From contig NZ_PVTT01000001.1 in assembly GCF_003003095.1 (NCBI RefSeq), positions 1-64,000 on the forward strand: 64,000 nucleotides of DNA, read 5' to 3'. The position numbers and the translations under genes were made by a program. Under the pieces are notes generated by a model. It did no database searches. It had not been told where the DNA came from and saw only the letters and a program-made list of their open reading frames with translations. This document shows, one piece after another, positions 26,310 to 34,701 of the stretch. Every line of letters starts with the position of its first letter. Position 1 is the first letter of the stretch. The stretch comes from Hasllibacter halocynthiae. GTDB taxonomy: Bacteria; Pseudomonadota; Alphaproteobacteria; Rhodobacterales; Rhodobacteraceae.

Positions 26310-26770
26310 GTCATCTTCTTGCGCGAGGGGAAGGGCAGGGGCAGCGCGGGCACGCCGTCCTCGAGGAGGGAACGGGCCTCGTCGGCCGTGGCCTCGCCCC
26401 GGATCGGGCGGTCCTCGATCTCGCCCTCGTGCATGGCGCGGGCCTGCCGGGCGAAGTCCTTGCCGACGTCGTCGGTGCCGGCCTCGACATGGGCGCGCAG
26501 CTCGGCCATCGCCCTGACCAGCTTGTCCGGCATCCCCGCGCCCATCGGCTTCGCCGGGGCCTTCGCCCCCACGGAGGTCTCGACGGGGGCCTCCGCGGCC
26601 TTGCGTGCCGGGCGGACCTTCGGCGCCATCAGCGATTTCTCGACCCCGCCGCCGCCGCAGGTCGCGCAGGCCAGCGCGCCGGAGAGGGCCAAGCGGTCGT
26701 AGGCGGCCGCATCCTGGAACCAGGATTCGAACACATGCCCTTCGGCGCATCGGAGCGTGTAGCGGATCAT
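26306..26770 (-). CDS. DUF1178 family protein
   Basis: 154 residues beginning MIRYTLRCAEGHVFESWFQDAAAYDRL, the DUF1178 N-terminal signature. A zinc-ribbon-like Cys set (RCAEGH; ACATCGG) and the VEKSLMAPKV segment follow, then a helical C-terminus ending in LPFPSRKK. The function of the family is unknown. It is the upstream partner of the SDR gene (4-nt overlap) and lies 40 nt downstream of the Nudix gene end, so all three may be one transcript. Confidence 0.85.
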   Translation of the reverse strand: MIRYTLRCAEGHVFESWFQDAAAYDRLALSGALACATCGGGGVEKSLMAPKVRPARKAAEAPVETSVGAKAPAKPMGAGMPDKLVRAMAELRAHVEAGTDDVGKDFARQARAMHEGEIEDRPIRGEATADEARSLLEDGVPALPLPFPSRKKMT

Positions 26771-26810
26771 TCCGGCCAGATGGGCGCGACCGCCCGCGCG
26801 CGCAAGCGCG

Positions 26811-27284
26811 CTAGCGCCGCAAGGCGCGGGGATCGAAGCCCCGGATGATCGCCGCCAGCTCGGGCTCGGCCACCTTTCCGGCGGCCTTCTTGCGCGAGAA
26901 CCAGCGCGGCTTGCGCTCGCCCGCCTCGGGGAAGTCCCGGCGGGTCCGGCGGACCTCGAGCGGGAAGAGCGCCACGGCGACCGGCAGGTCGGGCGTGGAC
27001 GGCATGTCCTTGATGTAGGTGTAGAGGCCGAGGCAGAAATCGTCGGCCCGCCCCTCGACCCCGGCTTCTTCCCAAGCCTCGGCTGCGGCGGCCTCGGCGG
27101 GGGTGCGGCCGTCCATCGGCCAGCCCTTCGGCACGATCCACCGCCCCGTCCCGCGCGAGGTGACGAGCAGGACCTGGACCTTGCCGTCCCGCACCCGCCA
27201 GGGAAGGGCGGCGAACTGCGTCCGCATGTCCGACTTGCGCCCCGGCGCGTTGATGGGGAATTGCCGGGTTCGAAGAAGGCTCAT
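26811..27284 (-). CDS. Nudix hydrolase (DIPP-like)
   Basis: 157 residues. The 23-residue Nudix box runs from G of GWPMDG to GV of EAWEEAGV. The metal-binding EAWEEAG core is intact, but the first Glu is Arg and the Arg of the REUXEE motif is Ala. RWIVPKGWPMDGRTPAEAA resembles diphosphoinositol-polyphosphate phosphohydrolase-like Nudix proteins. It would hydrolyse a nucleoside-diphosphate-X type compound, identity unknown. The start is ATG (MSLLRTRQ); a second ATG (MRTQFAALPW, residue 20) is a reasonable alternative. Divergent from the deacetylase gene. Confidence 0.85.
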   Translation of the reverse strand: MSLLRTRQFPINAPGRKSDMRTQFAALPWRVRDGKVQVLLVTSRGTGRWIVPKGWPMDGRTPAEAAAAEAWEEAGVEGRADDFCLGLYTYIKDMPSTPDLPVAVALFPLEVRRTRRDFPEAGERKPRWFSRKKAAGKVAEPELAAIIRGFDPRALRR

Positions 27285-27441
27285 GGATCGTCCCTGCCCG
27301 GTGCGGGGAACCCTGGTCACGATGCGCCCGCCCTTGAAATGCCCGGACCCGCGGCCCGATGTTCCGAACGTGAAAGATACGGCCCCACGCGCGCAAGGCC
27401 ACCCCGGCGGCAAACAGGGCCGAACCGTCGCTGTTGCGCCC

Positions 27442-28557
27442 GTGCAACGGCGGCCCGTCTTGCTCGCGGCGCCGATCTTCCGCCACTCCTCCTACGGGAA
27501 GTGGCATCCGCTGCGCATCCCGCGCGTCTCGACCGTGGTCGACCTGTCCCGCGCGCTGGGCTGGATCGATCCCGGCGGCTACCGGACGGCGCCGCGCGCC
27601 AAGGCCGCGGCTCTGACCGGGTTCCACGATCCGGCCTACCTCGCCACGCTGCAGGCTGCCGAGGACGCCCAGGCCGTGACGGCGCAGGTGCGCGCGGCGC
27701 ACGGCCTCGGCACCCCGTCGAACCCCGTCTTCCCGGAGATGTGGCGCCGTCCCGCGACCGGGGCGGGCGGCTCGCTCCTGGCGGCGGACCTCCTGGCGGA
27801 GGCGCCGGGACGCATCCACAACCCGGCGGGCGGGACCCATCACGGCATGCCGTCCCGCGCGGCGGGGTTCTGCTACCTCAACGACCCGGCGCTTGCGATC
27901 CTGCGGATGCGGGCGCTGGGCCTCTCGCGGATCGCCTATGTCGACATCGACGCGCACCATCCGGACGGCGTGGCCCATGCAGTGCGGGGCGACCCCGGCG
28001 TCCTGCTGATTTCCACCCACGAGGAAGGGCGCTGGCCCCGCACCGGCGCGCTGGACGACGCGGGCCCCGGCACGTGGTTCAACCTGCCCTTGCCCAAGGG
28101 CGCCGGGGACGCCGACCTGATGGCGGCGCTGCACGAGCTGATCCTTCCCCGCGTCGCCGCGCACCGGCCCGACGCGATCGTCCTGCAGTGCGGCGCGGAC
28201 TCCGTCGCCGAGGACCCGCAGGCGGGCATGGCCACGGGCAACGGCCCCCACGTGGCGGCGGTGCGGGCGCTGGCCGGGACGACGGACCGGATGCTGCTGC
28301 TGGGGGGCGGCGGCTACAACCCCTGGACGGTGGGACGCCTGTGGACCGCGGCCTGGGGCGCGCTCTCGGGGCGGGAGATGCCGGACGGCCTGCCCCCGGA
28401 GGCCGAAGGCGTGCTGCGCGCGATCCGCTGGAGCGGCAGCCGCCACGCGCGCGACCCGGACCCGCGCCTCTTCACGACGCTCATGGATCCGCCGACCGGC
28501 GGGAAGGTGCACCCCGAGACCCGGGTGCGGCTGAACCTCCTGAAGCGCCGCCTCTAG
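27442..28557 (+). CDS. Histone deacetylase/acetylpolyamine amidohydrolase family enzyme
   Basis: About 371 residues from a GTG start (VQRRPVLLAAPIFRHSSYGKWHPL). A GTG at 27370 is also in frame, and neither has a good ribosome site, so the exact start is uncertain. Zn-site residues of the arginase/deacetylase fold are present: PAGGTHHGM, FCYLNDPA, YVDIDAHHPDGV (Asp and His ligands), CGADSVAEDP (Asp ligand) and GGGGYN with the catalytic Tyr. Bacterial members (AcuC, AphA) deacetylate proteins, acetylpolyamines or other small amides. The substrate is not predictable. Its TAG overlaps the waaA TAG in CTAG. Confidence 0.88.
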   Translation: MQRRPVLLAAPIFRHSSYGKWHPLRIPRVSTVVDLSRALGWIDPGGYRTAPRAKAAALTGFHDPAYLATLQAAEDAQAVTAQVRAAHGLGTPSNPVFPEMWRRPATGAGGSLLAADLLAEAPGRIHNPAGGTHHGMPSRAAGFCYLNDPALAILRMRALGLSRIAYVDIDAHHPDGVAHAVRGDPGVLLISTHEEGRWPRTGALDDAGPGTWFNLPLPKGAGDADLMAALHELILPRVAAHRPDAIVLQCGADSVAEDPQAGMATGNGPHVAAVRALAGTTDRMLLLGGGGYNPWTVGRLWTAAWGALSGREMPDGLPPEAEGVLRAIRWSGSRHARDPDPRLFTTLMDPPTGGKVHPETRVRLNLLKRRL

Positions 28558-29771
28558 ACCGCCAGCACGGGGGCGAGCGCGTCCAGCACCGCCTCGCGCA
28601 CCTTGGCCGCGCCGCCGGACAGCCGCTCGCGCGCGAGGGCGCCGAGGCTCGCGGCCTCCTCCGGGGGGAGGGCGAAGGCCCGCGCGAGGTCCTCCGGCGA
28701 GGCGACCCCGATCGCGGCGTCCCCCAACGCCTCGTAGCCTTCGGCGGCGTTCGACACGTCTGGTCCGTGCGCGATGGCGCAACCCTCCGCCGCCGGCTCG
28801 TAGGGGGTGTGCCCGCCCAATGGGGCGATCGAGCCGCCCACGAAGGCCAGTCGGGCGAGCGAGTAGAGGAACCGCAGCTCGCCCAGCGTGTCCGCGACGT
28901 AGAGCGAGCCGGGCACGTCCCCGCGCGAGCGGACGGTCGCCTCCGGGCCCGCCGCCTCCAGCACCTCCGAAAGGCGGCGGGGATGGCGCGGGGCGAGGAT
29001 CAGGCGCAGGCCCGGCTCGACCTCCCTCGCGCGGCGCCAGGCGGCGAGGGCGAACGCCTCCTCCCCCTCGTGGGTCGAGGCTGCGAGGACGGTCCCCGCC
29101 CGCGGGAACGCCTTCAGCAGCGCGTCCGCGTCCGCTGGGGGGCGCATCGGCGGCAGGTCTGCCTTCAGCGTGCCGACGGGACCGATGCGCCGGGCGCCGA
29201 GGCCGCGGAGCGCGTCGGCCGTCGCCCGATCCTGCGGGCAGATCAGTTCCGGCACCGCCAGGAGGCGCTTCGCCGCCCCTGGGGCGATCCGGCCCCAGCG
29301 GCGGGCGCTGCGCGCGGAAAGGCGGACGGAGGCCCCGACGACCGGCACCCCCGCCGCCTCGAGCGCGAGGAGGCGGTTGGGCCAGATCTCCGACTCGGCG
29401 AAGAGATAGGCGGCGGGACCCCAGCCCTGCACCATCCGCCGTTGCGCCGCCGGCGCGTCCCACGGCGAGAGGCGGACGCTCGTCCGGTCCAGCCTCCATC
29501 CTTCGGCCAGCGTCCTGCCCGTCGCAGTGCCCGAGGTGACCAGCAGCCGCATCGCCGGGAAGCGTTCGAGCGCGGCGCGCAGCAAGGCCTCCGTCGAGGC
29601 GAGCTCCCCGTTCGAGGCCCCGTGCGCCCAGAGGAGCGGCCCGTCCCCCCGGGCGCCGCCGCGGCCCGCCCGCTCGGCCCGGTCCTCGCCCGTCCTGCGG
29701 GGCGAAGCCGCCAGCAGCGCAGGCACGACAGGCCCCAAGGCCGCGGTCAGAAGGCGATACAGGCCGAGCAC
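28554..29771 (-). CDS. waaA: 3-deoxy-D-manno-octulosonic acid (Kdo) transferase
   Basis: 405 residues. It transfers Kdo from CMP-Kdo to lipid A precursor at the inner membrane. A GTG start (VLGLYRLLTAALGPVVPAL) gives an N-terminal membrane anchor and has an AGGGGG site upstream. The glycosyltransferase fold shows LWAHGASNGELAS, SGTATGR, AESEIWPN, LAASTHEGEE, LAPRHPRR and VGGSIAPLGGHTPYEPA, all typical of KdtA/WaaA. The conserved N-terminal half carries the catalytic Glu of GASNGE. No other LPS genes adjoin it in this window, although an MsbA-like exporter lies 8 kb away. Confidence 0.93.
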   Translation of the reverse strand: MLGLYRLLTAALGPVVPALLAASPRRTGEDRAERAGRGGARGDGPLLWAHGASNGELASTEALLRAALERFPAMRLLVTSGTATGRTLAEGWRLDRTSVRLSPWDAPAAQRRMVQGWGPAAYLFAESEIWPNRLLALEAAGVPVVGASVRLSARSARRWGRIAPGAAKRLLAVPELICPQDRATADALRGLGARRIGPVGTLKADLPPMRPPADADALLKAFPRAGTVLAASTHEGEEAFALAAWRRAREVEPGLRLILAPRHPRRLSEVLEAAGPEATVRSRGDVPGSLYVADTLGELRFLYSLARLAFVGGSIAPLGGHTPYEPAAEGCAIAHGPDVSNAAEGYEALGDAAIGVASPEDLARAFALPPEEAASLGALARERLSGGAAKVREAVLDALAPVLAV

Positions 29772-29947
29772 GCGCCCCCTATGATAGCCCCGCCACGCTG
29801 CGGCAATGACGTGGAGCTCTTCCGACCCAAGGGCGGGTGTCGAGAGGGGGCCCCGCCGCCGCTCCGCACGGCAGCGCCGGCGTGCGGAGCGCATTGCGAC
29901 CCGGCGACGGGCTTCCGACGCGAATGCCGGCCGAGGCGGGGCCAGGT

Positions 29948-30021
29948 TGGAGGCGAGTACCGGAATCGAACCGGTGTGCACGGATTTGCAATCCGCTGCG
30001 TAACCACTCCGCCAACTCGCC
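29948..30021 (-). tRNA. tRNA-Cys (GCA)
   Basis: A 74-nt cloverleaf on the minus strand. Acceptor GGCGAGT pairs with ACTCGCC, the anticodon loop reads TTGCAAA with anticodon GCA, the T loop is GTTCGATTC and CCA is encoded at the 3' end. It reads tRNA-Cys for UGC/UGU. Confidence 0.96.
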
Positions 30022-30122
30022 GCCGGCCGCGTGTCGTTACGCGCGGGGGCGGGGGGCCGCAAGCCCCGTTGCCCCCGGCGGAGGCGCGTGGCACTGCGGC
30101 GCGCGACCGCTGGAGACCCCCG

Positions 30123-30773
30123 ATGACCGACTTCGCCACCCGCCGCCGCATCATGGTGGACACGCAGGTCCGACCCCAGGACGTGACCCGCTTTCCGATC
30201 ATCGAAGCCTTCCTCGACGTCCCGCGCGAGCGGTTCCTTCCCGCCTCGCTCGCGGAGGCCGCCTATGTCGGCGAGAACCTGGAGCTGCCGGACGGCGGGG
30301 TGGTGCTCGAGCCGCGGACCCTCGCCAAGATGCTGGAGGGCGTCGCGCCGCGCCCGTTCGAGCTGGCGCTCGATATCGCTCCGGCGGGCGGCTACTCGAC
30401 CGCCGTGCTCGCGAGGATGACGGAGGCGGTCGTCGCCGTGGAGGAGCCTGCCCGTGCGGCCGAGACCGAGGCGACCCTTCTCTCCGAGGGGGTGGACAAC
30501 GCCGCCGTCCACGCCGGCCCCCTCGTCGAGGGCGCGCCGAAGTTCGGCCCCTACGACGTCATCCTCGTGCAGGGCGCGGTCGAGGTCTTTCCCGCCGCCC
30601 TTGAGGAGCAGCTGAAGGACGGCGGGCGCGCCGCCGCCGTCTTCCTGGATGGGCGACTCGGGACCGTGCGGATCGGGCTGAAGGCGGATGGCCGCGTCAA
30701 CTGGCGCGATGCGTTCAATGCCGGCGCTCCGCTCCTCCCGGGGTTCGAGCGGCCGAGCGCCTTCGTGCTCTGA
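30123..30773 (+). CDS. Protein-L-isoaspartate O-methyltransferase-like protein
   Basis: 216 residues with the PIMT fold: MTDFATRRRIMVDTQVRPQDVTR, VPRERFLP, PRTLAKMLE and a SAM-binding region LDIAPAGGYSTAVLA, then GPYDVILVQGAVEVFP and GGRAAAVF. Canonical PIMT has GTGSGY in motif I; here it is APAGGY, so methyltransferase activity on isoaspartate is uncertain. Genes of this kind commonly precede tolC in Rhodobacterales, and here the tolC-like gene starts 69 nt downstream. A co-transcript is likely. Confidence 0.85.
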   Translation: MTDFATRRRIMVDTQVRPQDVTRFPIIEAFLDVPRERFLPASLAEAAYVGENLELPDGGVVLEPRTLAKMLEGVAPRPFELALDIAPAGGYSTAVLARMTEAVVAVEEPARAAETEATLLSEGVDNAAVHAGPLVEGAPKFGPYDVILVQGAVEVFPAALEEQLKDGGRAAAVFLDGRLGTVRIGLKADGRVNWRDAFNAGAPLLPGFERPSAFVL

Positions 30774-30842
30774 TCCCCCCCTCGCCATTTCGAACGGGCT
30801 GGGCCAGTCTGCCATCCGAGGCATGAACCCGAGCGGAAGAGG

Positions 30843-32237
30843 ATGACCGACATGCGCTTACTGATCCGGGCGGCCGCGGTCGCCGCGCTGATCCTGCCTG
30901 CCGTCCCGGCGTCGGCGCAGTCGCTGACGGACACCTTGATCTTCGCCTACCGCAACTCCGGCCTCCTGGATCAGAACCGCGCGCTCCTGCGCGCCGCCGA
31001 CGAGGACGTGGCCCAGGCCGTCGCCGCCCTCGGCCCGGTCCTGAACTACACCGCGTCGCTCGATTACCGCAGCCCTTCACAGACGGAGGTGACCGCCACC
31101 TTCGGCCTCGCCGCGCAGATCACCCTCTGGGACGGCGGGCAGAGCGAGCTGGCCATCGACGCCGCCAAGGAAGCCGTCCTCGTCCTTCGCGAGCAGCTCG
31201 TCGGCGCCGAGCAGGAGGTCCTTCTCGCGGCGGTCGACGCGCACATGAACGTGCTCTCCGCGCGCGAGTTCGTCGCCCTGCGCGAGGCCAACGTCCGCGT
31301 CGTCACCCGCGAGCTCCGCGCCGCCGAGGACCGTTTCGAGGTGGGCGAGATCACGCGCACCGACGTCTCCGTCGCCGAGGCGCGGCTCGCGCTGACCCGC
31401 AGCCAGATCACCGCCGCGCAGGGCACCCTCGCCGCCGCGCGCGAAGGCTACCGCGCCGTCACCGGCCAGTACCCCACGAACCTGACGCAGCCCCCGGCAC
31501 CCCCGGTTCCCTCGACGACGCTCGACGGCGCGCGCGGCGTCGCGGTCATCTCGCACCCCGCCATCCGCGAGGCGCAGCGCAACGTCACCCTGGCGGAGCT
31601 GAACGTCGAGCGCGCCCGCGCCACCCGCCGCCCGACCCTCTCGGCCAGCGGCGTCGTTTCCTACACCGAATCCCCCGACATTCCCGGCCCGTTCGGGCAA
31701 TCGATCGGAACGGGCGGCACCAGCCGCTCCCTCGGGGTGGAGCTTTCCGGACCGCTCTATTCCTCCGGGCGGATCGACAGCCGGGAGCGGCAGTCCGTCG
31801 CCCGCTCGGAGGCGGCGCGGGCCGGGCTGCTGACGACCGTGCGGCAGATCGAGCAGCAGGTAGGGATCGCCTTCGCGAACCTAGCCACCACCCGCGCCAT
31901 CGTCGAGAGCGGGCAGCGCCAGGTCCGCGCCCAGGAGCAGGCCTTCGAAGGCATCCGCGAGGAGGCCACGTTGGGCGCGCGCACGACGCTCGACGTGCTC
32001 AACGCCGAACAGGAGCTTCTCAACGCCCGCGTCGACGTGGTCGATGCGCTGGCGCAGCAATACATCGCCGCCTATCAGCTTCTGTCGGCGCAAGGCCTGT
32101 TGACGGTCGATTACCTGAACCTCGGCATCGTCACCTACGACCCGTCGGCGTACTATCGGTCCGTCTCGGACGCGCCCGTCACCTCGTCGGAGCAGGGGGC
32201 GGCGCTGGACCGGGTGCTGGAGGCACTGGGCCGCTAG
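30843..32237 (+). CDS. tolC: TolC-family outer membrane channel
   Basis: 464 residues: signal peptide (LLIRAAAVAALILPAVPASAQ, cleavage near residue 26), then two TolC repeats with long heptad helices. Conserved elements are SLTDTLIFAYRNSGLLDQNRA, RFEVGEITRTDVSVAEARL and the second-repeat TLGARTTLDVLNAEQELLNARVD. It forms the trimeric outer-membrane and periplasmic tunnel used by efflux pumps and type I secretion. The start is taken at MTDMRLL; ATG at the fourth codon is also possible. It lies downstream of the PIMT-like gene. No inner-membrane partner is beside it. Confidence 0.93.
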   Translation: MTDMRLLIRAAAVAALILPAVPASAQSLTDTLIFAYRNSGLLDQNRALLRAADEDVAQAVAALGPVLNYTASLDYRSPSQTEVTATFGLAAQITLWDGGQSELAIDAAKEAVLVLREQLVGAEQEVLLAAVDAHMNVLSAREFVALREANVRVVTRELRAAEDRFEVGEITRTDVSVAEARLALTRSQITAAQGTLAAAREGYRAVTGQYPTNLTQPPAPPVPSTTLDGARGVAVISHPAIREAQRNVTLAELNVERARATRRPTLSASGVVSYTESPDIPGPFGQSIGTGGTSRSLGVELSGPLYSSGRIDSRERQSVARSEAARAGLLTTVRQIEQQVGIAFANLATTRAIVESGQRQVRAQEQAFEGIREEATLGARTTLDVLNAEQELLNARVDVVDALAQQYIAAYQLLSAQGLLTVDYLNLGIVTYDPSAYYRSVSDAPVTSSEQGAALDRVLEALGR

Positions 32238-32368
32238 CCCCCGCCTCCCGTAGCGAGAGGGCCGCGTCCGCCGCGCCGCCTCGGTCCATGGCGCGCCCGC
32301 CGCGTTGCTCCCGCGGGCCTCTCCACCCTAAGGTCGGCGCGAGCGTCACGGAGTTAGCCGGAGCAAGC

Positions 32369-32926
32369 ATGTCCGAGAGAACCGATCCCGAGATCGAGCC
32401 CGAGATCGAGGACGTCCTCGCGTCCATCCGGCGGATGGTGTCGGAGGACGCGAAGGGCGGCGATCCGGATCCCGGATCCGGCGAGCGGCCGCCTGTCACC
32501 CCGCTCGGACCTTCCCCGGCGGCGCCCGGCGCGCTGGTGCTGACACCAGATTTCCGCGTGCACGGCGGGCAGGCGGGACGTGAAGATCCCAGGGCCGGGA
32601 TCACCGAGGAAGAGCCGCGAGCCGGGCGAACCCCCTCCGCGGAAGCGGCCGGAGAGCGTGAGGCGACCGCGGGCGCGGAGGAGGCGGAAAGTGCCGACCC
32701 CGCCAAGAGAGCGGAAGAGGGCGCGCCGCTCGACGAAGACGCGTTGCGCGACGTCGTGAGGGAGCTCCTCCGTGAGGAACTCGCCGGCGGTGACTTGCGC
32801 CTTCTGATCGCGGACGTCCTCCGAGAGGAGTTGCAGGGCGCCCTCGGCGAGCGCATCACCCGCAACGTCCGCAAGCTGGTGCGCCGCGAGATCGGCCAGG
32901 CCCTCGCGGCGCGGGATATCGAGTAG
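32369..32926 (+). CDS. DUF2497/PopZ-like acidic protein
   Basis: 185 residues. The N-terminus PEIEDVLASIRRMVSED is the motif of DUF2497 proteins, the family of the polar organiser PopZ. A long Pro/Glu/Ala-rich unstructured middle follows, and the end is a helical segment (LREELQGALGERITRNVRKLVRREIGQAL). PopZ proteins have a short N-terminal client-binding helix, an acidic linker and C-terminal oligomerising helices, the same layout. In some relatives a similar gene lies near valS; here valS is 8 kb away. The function is inferred from architecture only. Confidence 0.72.
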   Translation: MSERTDPEIEPEIEDVLASIRRMVSEDAKGGDPDPGSGERPPVTPLGPSPAAPGALVLTPDFRVHGGQAGREDPRAGITEEEPRAGRTPSAEAAGEREATAGAEEAESADPAKRAEEGAPLDEDALRDVVRELLREELAGGDLRLLIADVLREELQGALGERITRNVRKLVRREIGQALAARDIE

Positions 32927-33072
32927 AATCCACAGTGAAAACGGCGGCGGCCCGTGCCGCCGAAGCTTGCTGGGTGGGCCGGATCCTACGCGCCGACCGG
33001 CGGCGTCGTATTAAGGGAAAGGACCGGTGGCCCCGCGTCCCCGATCGCCGCGCCGACCGGGTTTTCCGGCAC

Positions 33073-33109
33073 GCCAAGGGCGCGCCCCGGGCCAGGGCGC
33101 GCCCTTGGC
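33073..33109. terminator. Perfect 15-bp GC hairpin between convergent genes
   Basis: GCCAAGGGCGCGCCC at 33073-33087 pairs perfectly with its complement at 33095-33109 around a 7-nt loop. It lies in the 200-nt gap between the DUF2497-like stop and the DUF6280-like stop, close to the latter. There is no U-tract on either side, so it is not a textbook intrinsic terminator. Position and strength favour a bidirectional 3'-end structure. Confidence 0.55.
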
Positions 33110-33129
33110 GGCAGGTCATGGCTTGTGGT

Positions 33130-33462
33130 TCAGGCCGCGCGCTTGGCTTCCGCCTCAGCGAGGGCGGCGTTGCGACGCTCGCTCTCCTCGCGGGACAGGG
33201 CCACGGAGGTCCGCACGCCCTTGCCCACGAATTCCATCAGGCCCTGGACCACCCTCTCGTTCGGATCGATGCCCGCGCATGTCAGCACCTCGCGCCCGTC
33301 CTTCGAGCGGGCCCAGCGGGCGATCTGCTCGGGGCCGTTGCCGTACTTCTTGTCGTCGGCGATCGCGTCGTCGAGAGCCGCCAGCACCACGGCGGCGAAG
33401 AGCTTGCGCGCGCGGTTGCCCTGCTCGTGGTTGTAGGCGGTGGCGTCCATGTTCTCGGGCAT
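33130..33462 (-). CDS. DUF6280-like conserved protein
   Basis: 110 residues, soluble and helical: MDATAYNHEQGNRARKLFAAVVLAALDDAIADDKKYGNGPEQIARWARSKDGREVLTCAGIDPNERVVQGLMEFV, then an Arg/Ala/Glu-rich tail. I recognise it as a short protein conserved in Rhodobacterales (DUF6280), function unknown. The start is the ATG of MPENMD, five codons inside the longest reading, because AAGGA lies 5 nt upstream of it. The Asn/His/Arg-rich core suggests nucleic acid contact, but that is speculation. Confidence 0.72.
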   Translation of the reverse strand: MPENMDATAYNHEQGNRARKLFAAVVLAALDDAIADDKKYGNGPEQIARWARSKDGREVLTCAGIDPNERVVQGLMEFVGKGVRTSVALSREESERRNAALAEAEAKRAA

Positions 33463-33590
33463 GGTGGTCCTTTCCACGTCTATTCTATCGGGGGCTCCCG
33501 GCGAGAGCGCCCCCCAATCCTATGCTCGCAGCCCGGCCTCGACCCCGGTCGGGCCGGCGCGCGGGTCGCGGATGTGTCGGCATGACGGCG

Positions 33591-33660
33591 CTTATGACAT
33601 ATTCAAAACACTCGTGCTATGCTTTGAGCGCATATCTGGTATGCAGCAATCGCGAAACTC
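33591..33660. promoter_or_regulatory. AT-rich pocket upstream of efp, probable promoter region
   Basis: About 100-170 bp upstream of efp the sequence turns AT-rich (runs such as TTATGACATATTCAAAA and CATATCTGGTATGC) within a ~300-bp gap free of genes. It probably holds promoters for efp and/or the divergent DUF6280-like gene. No unambiguous -35/-10 pair could be chosen by eye. Confidence 0.3.
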
Positions 33661-33759
33661 CGGCATCACGTGGCCGGAGCTGAGCGTCTTGCCGGCTGCC
33701 CAGCCTCCGGATATAGCCGCCGCACCGAAGAAAATCAACGTTCTACAAGGTTTCGCTCG

Positions 33760-34323
33760 ATGCCCAGGATCAACGGAAACGAGATCAAGCCCGGCAACGT
33801 GCTCGAGCACGACGGCGGCCTCTGGTCCGCCGTGAAGGTCGATCACGTCAAGCCGGGCAAGGGCGGCGCCTTCGCGCAGGTCGAACTGCGCAACCTGCGC
33901 AACGGCTCGAAGCTGAACGAGCGGTTCCGTTCCGCCGACAAGGTCGAGCGCGTGCGACTCGAGCAGAAGGATCAGCAGTTCCTCTACGAGTCGGACGGGC
34001 AGCTTCACTTCATGGACCAGCAGACCTTCGACCAGGTCGCGCTGCCTTCGGACATCCTCGGCGACCGGCGGCCCTTCCTGCAGGACGGCATGGTCGTGCA
34101 GGTCGAGTACTACGAGGACGAGCCCCTGAACGCCACGCTGCCCCAGAAGGTCACCTGCGAGATCGTCGAGACCGAGCCCGTGGTGAAGGGGCAGACGGCT
34201 GCCAACTCCTTCAAGCCGGCGGTCCTCGACAACGGCGTGCGGATCACGATCCCGCCCTTCGTCGGCCAGGGCGAGAAGGTCGTCGTGAATACGGAGACGA
34301 TGGAGTACTCCGAGCGCGCCTGA
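33760..34323 (+). CDS. efp: Translation elongation factor P
   Basis: 187 residues: KOW-like N-domain, OB middle and C-domain ending in [25 protein letters not shown]. The tip loop [12 protein letters not shown] carries Lys34, the position that in many bacteria is beta-lysylated to relieve ribosome stalling at polyproline. No modification enzyme (epmA/epmB or earP) is seen in the window. The ATG follows CAAGGTTTCGCTCG. The gene stands alone, with its 3' end 9 nt from the convergent TM2-domain gene. Confidence 0.97.
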   Translation: MPRINGNEIKPGNVLEHDGGLWSAVKVDHVKPGKGGAFAQVELRNLRNGSKLNERFRSADKVERVRLEQKDQQFLYESDGQLHFMDQQTFDQVALPSDILGDRRPFLQDGMVVQVEYYEDEPLNATLPQKVTCEIVETEPVVKGQTAANSFKPAVLDNGVRITIPPFVGQGEKVVVNTETMEYSERA

Positions 34324-34332
34324 ACTCCGCCG

Positions 34333-34644
34333 CTATGCGCCGGCGATCCCCTGCTCGGCCGTGAATCGATCGCGCAGCGCCCGCTTGCCGCGCATGATCG
34401 TGCCCGGGATCAGGAAGAGGTCGACGGCAAGCCAGATCAGCGTGACCAGGAAGAGCGGCGGCATCAGGAACCCTGCCAGCGTCACCCCTAGAAGGACGAC
34501 CGTCGAGAGGGTGCGCCCCATGTAGAACCGGTGCAGCCCGAGGCCGCCGAAGAGGAACAGGAGGAGGTAGGCCACGCCTGCGGACTTCGCCTCGTTCGTG
34601 ACCTTCTGCTCGACCAGGATCTGCTGTTCCGTCGTGATCGTCAT
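34333..34644 (-). CDS. TM2 domain-containing membrane protein
   Basis: 103 residues. After a hydrophilic start, the TM2 domain shows AYLLLFLFGGLGLHRFYMGRTLSTVVLL and a second helix region LFLVTLIWLAVDLFLIPGTI. The FGGxGxHRFYxG turn defines the family. Function unknown in bacteria; a housekeeping or stress role is often proposed. Single gene, convergent with efp. The ATG (MTITTEQ) is preceded by GAGGAGAACG. Confidence 0.88.
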   Translation of the reverse strand: MTITTEQQILVEQKVTNEAKSAGVAYLLLFLFGGLGLHRFYMGRTLSTVVLLGVTLAGFLMPPLFLVTLIWLAVDLFLIPGTIMRGKRALRDRFTAEQGIAGA

Positions 34645-34701
34645 GCCGTCGTTCTCCTCAGGGATTGAGGGGACGATGTGACGACAATGCTTAAGGAAGC
34701 G

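Noticed and set aside
27261-30773. A 1170-residue plus-strand open frame covering the deacetylase, waaA antisense and the PIMT-like gene.
   Set aside because: The strong GC bias keeps frames open. Only its last part (from 30123) corresponds to a real gene, with its own start and ribosome context.
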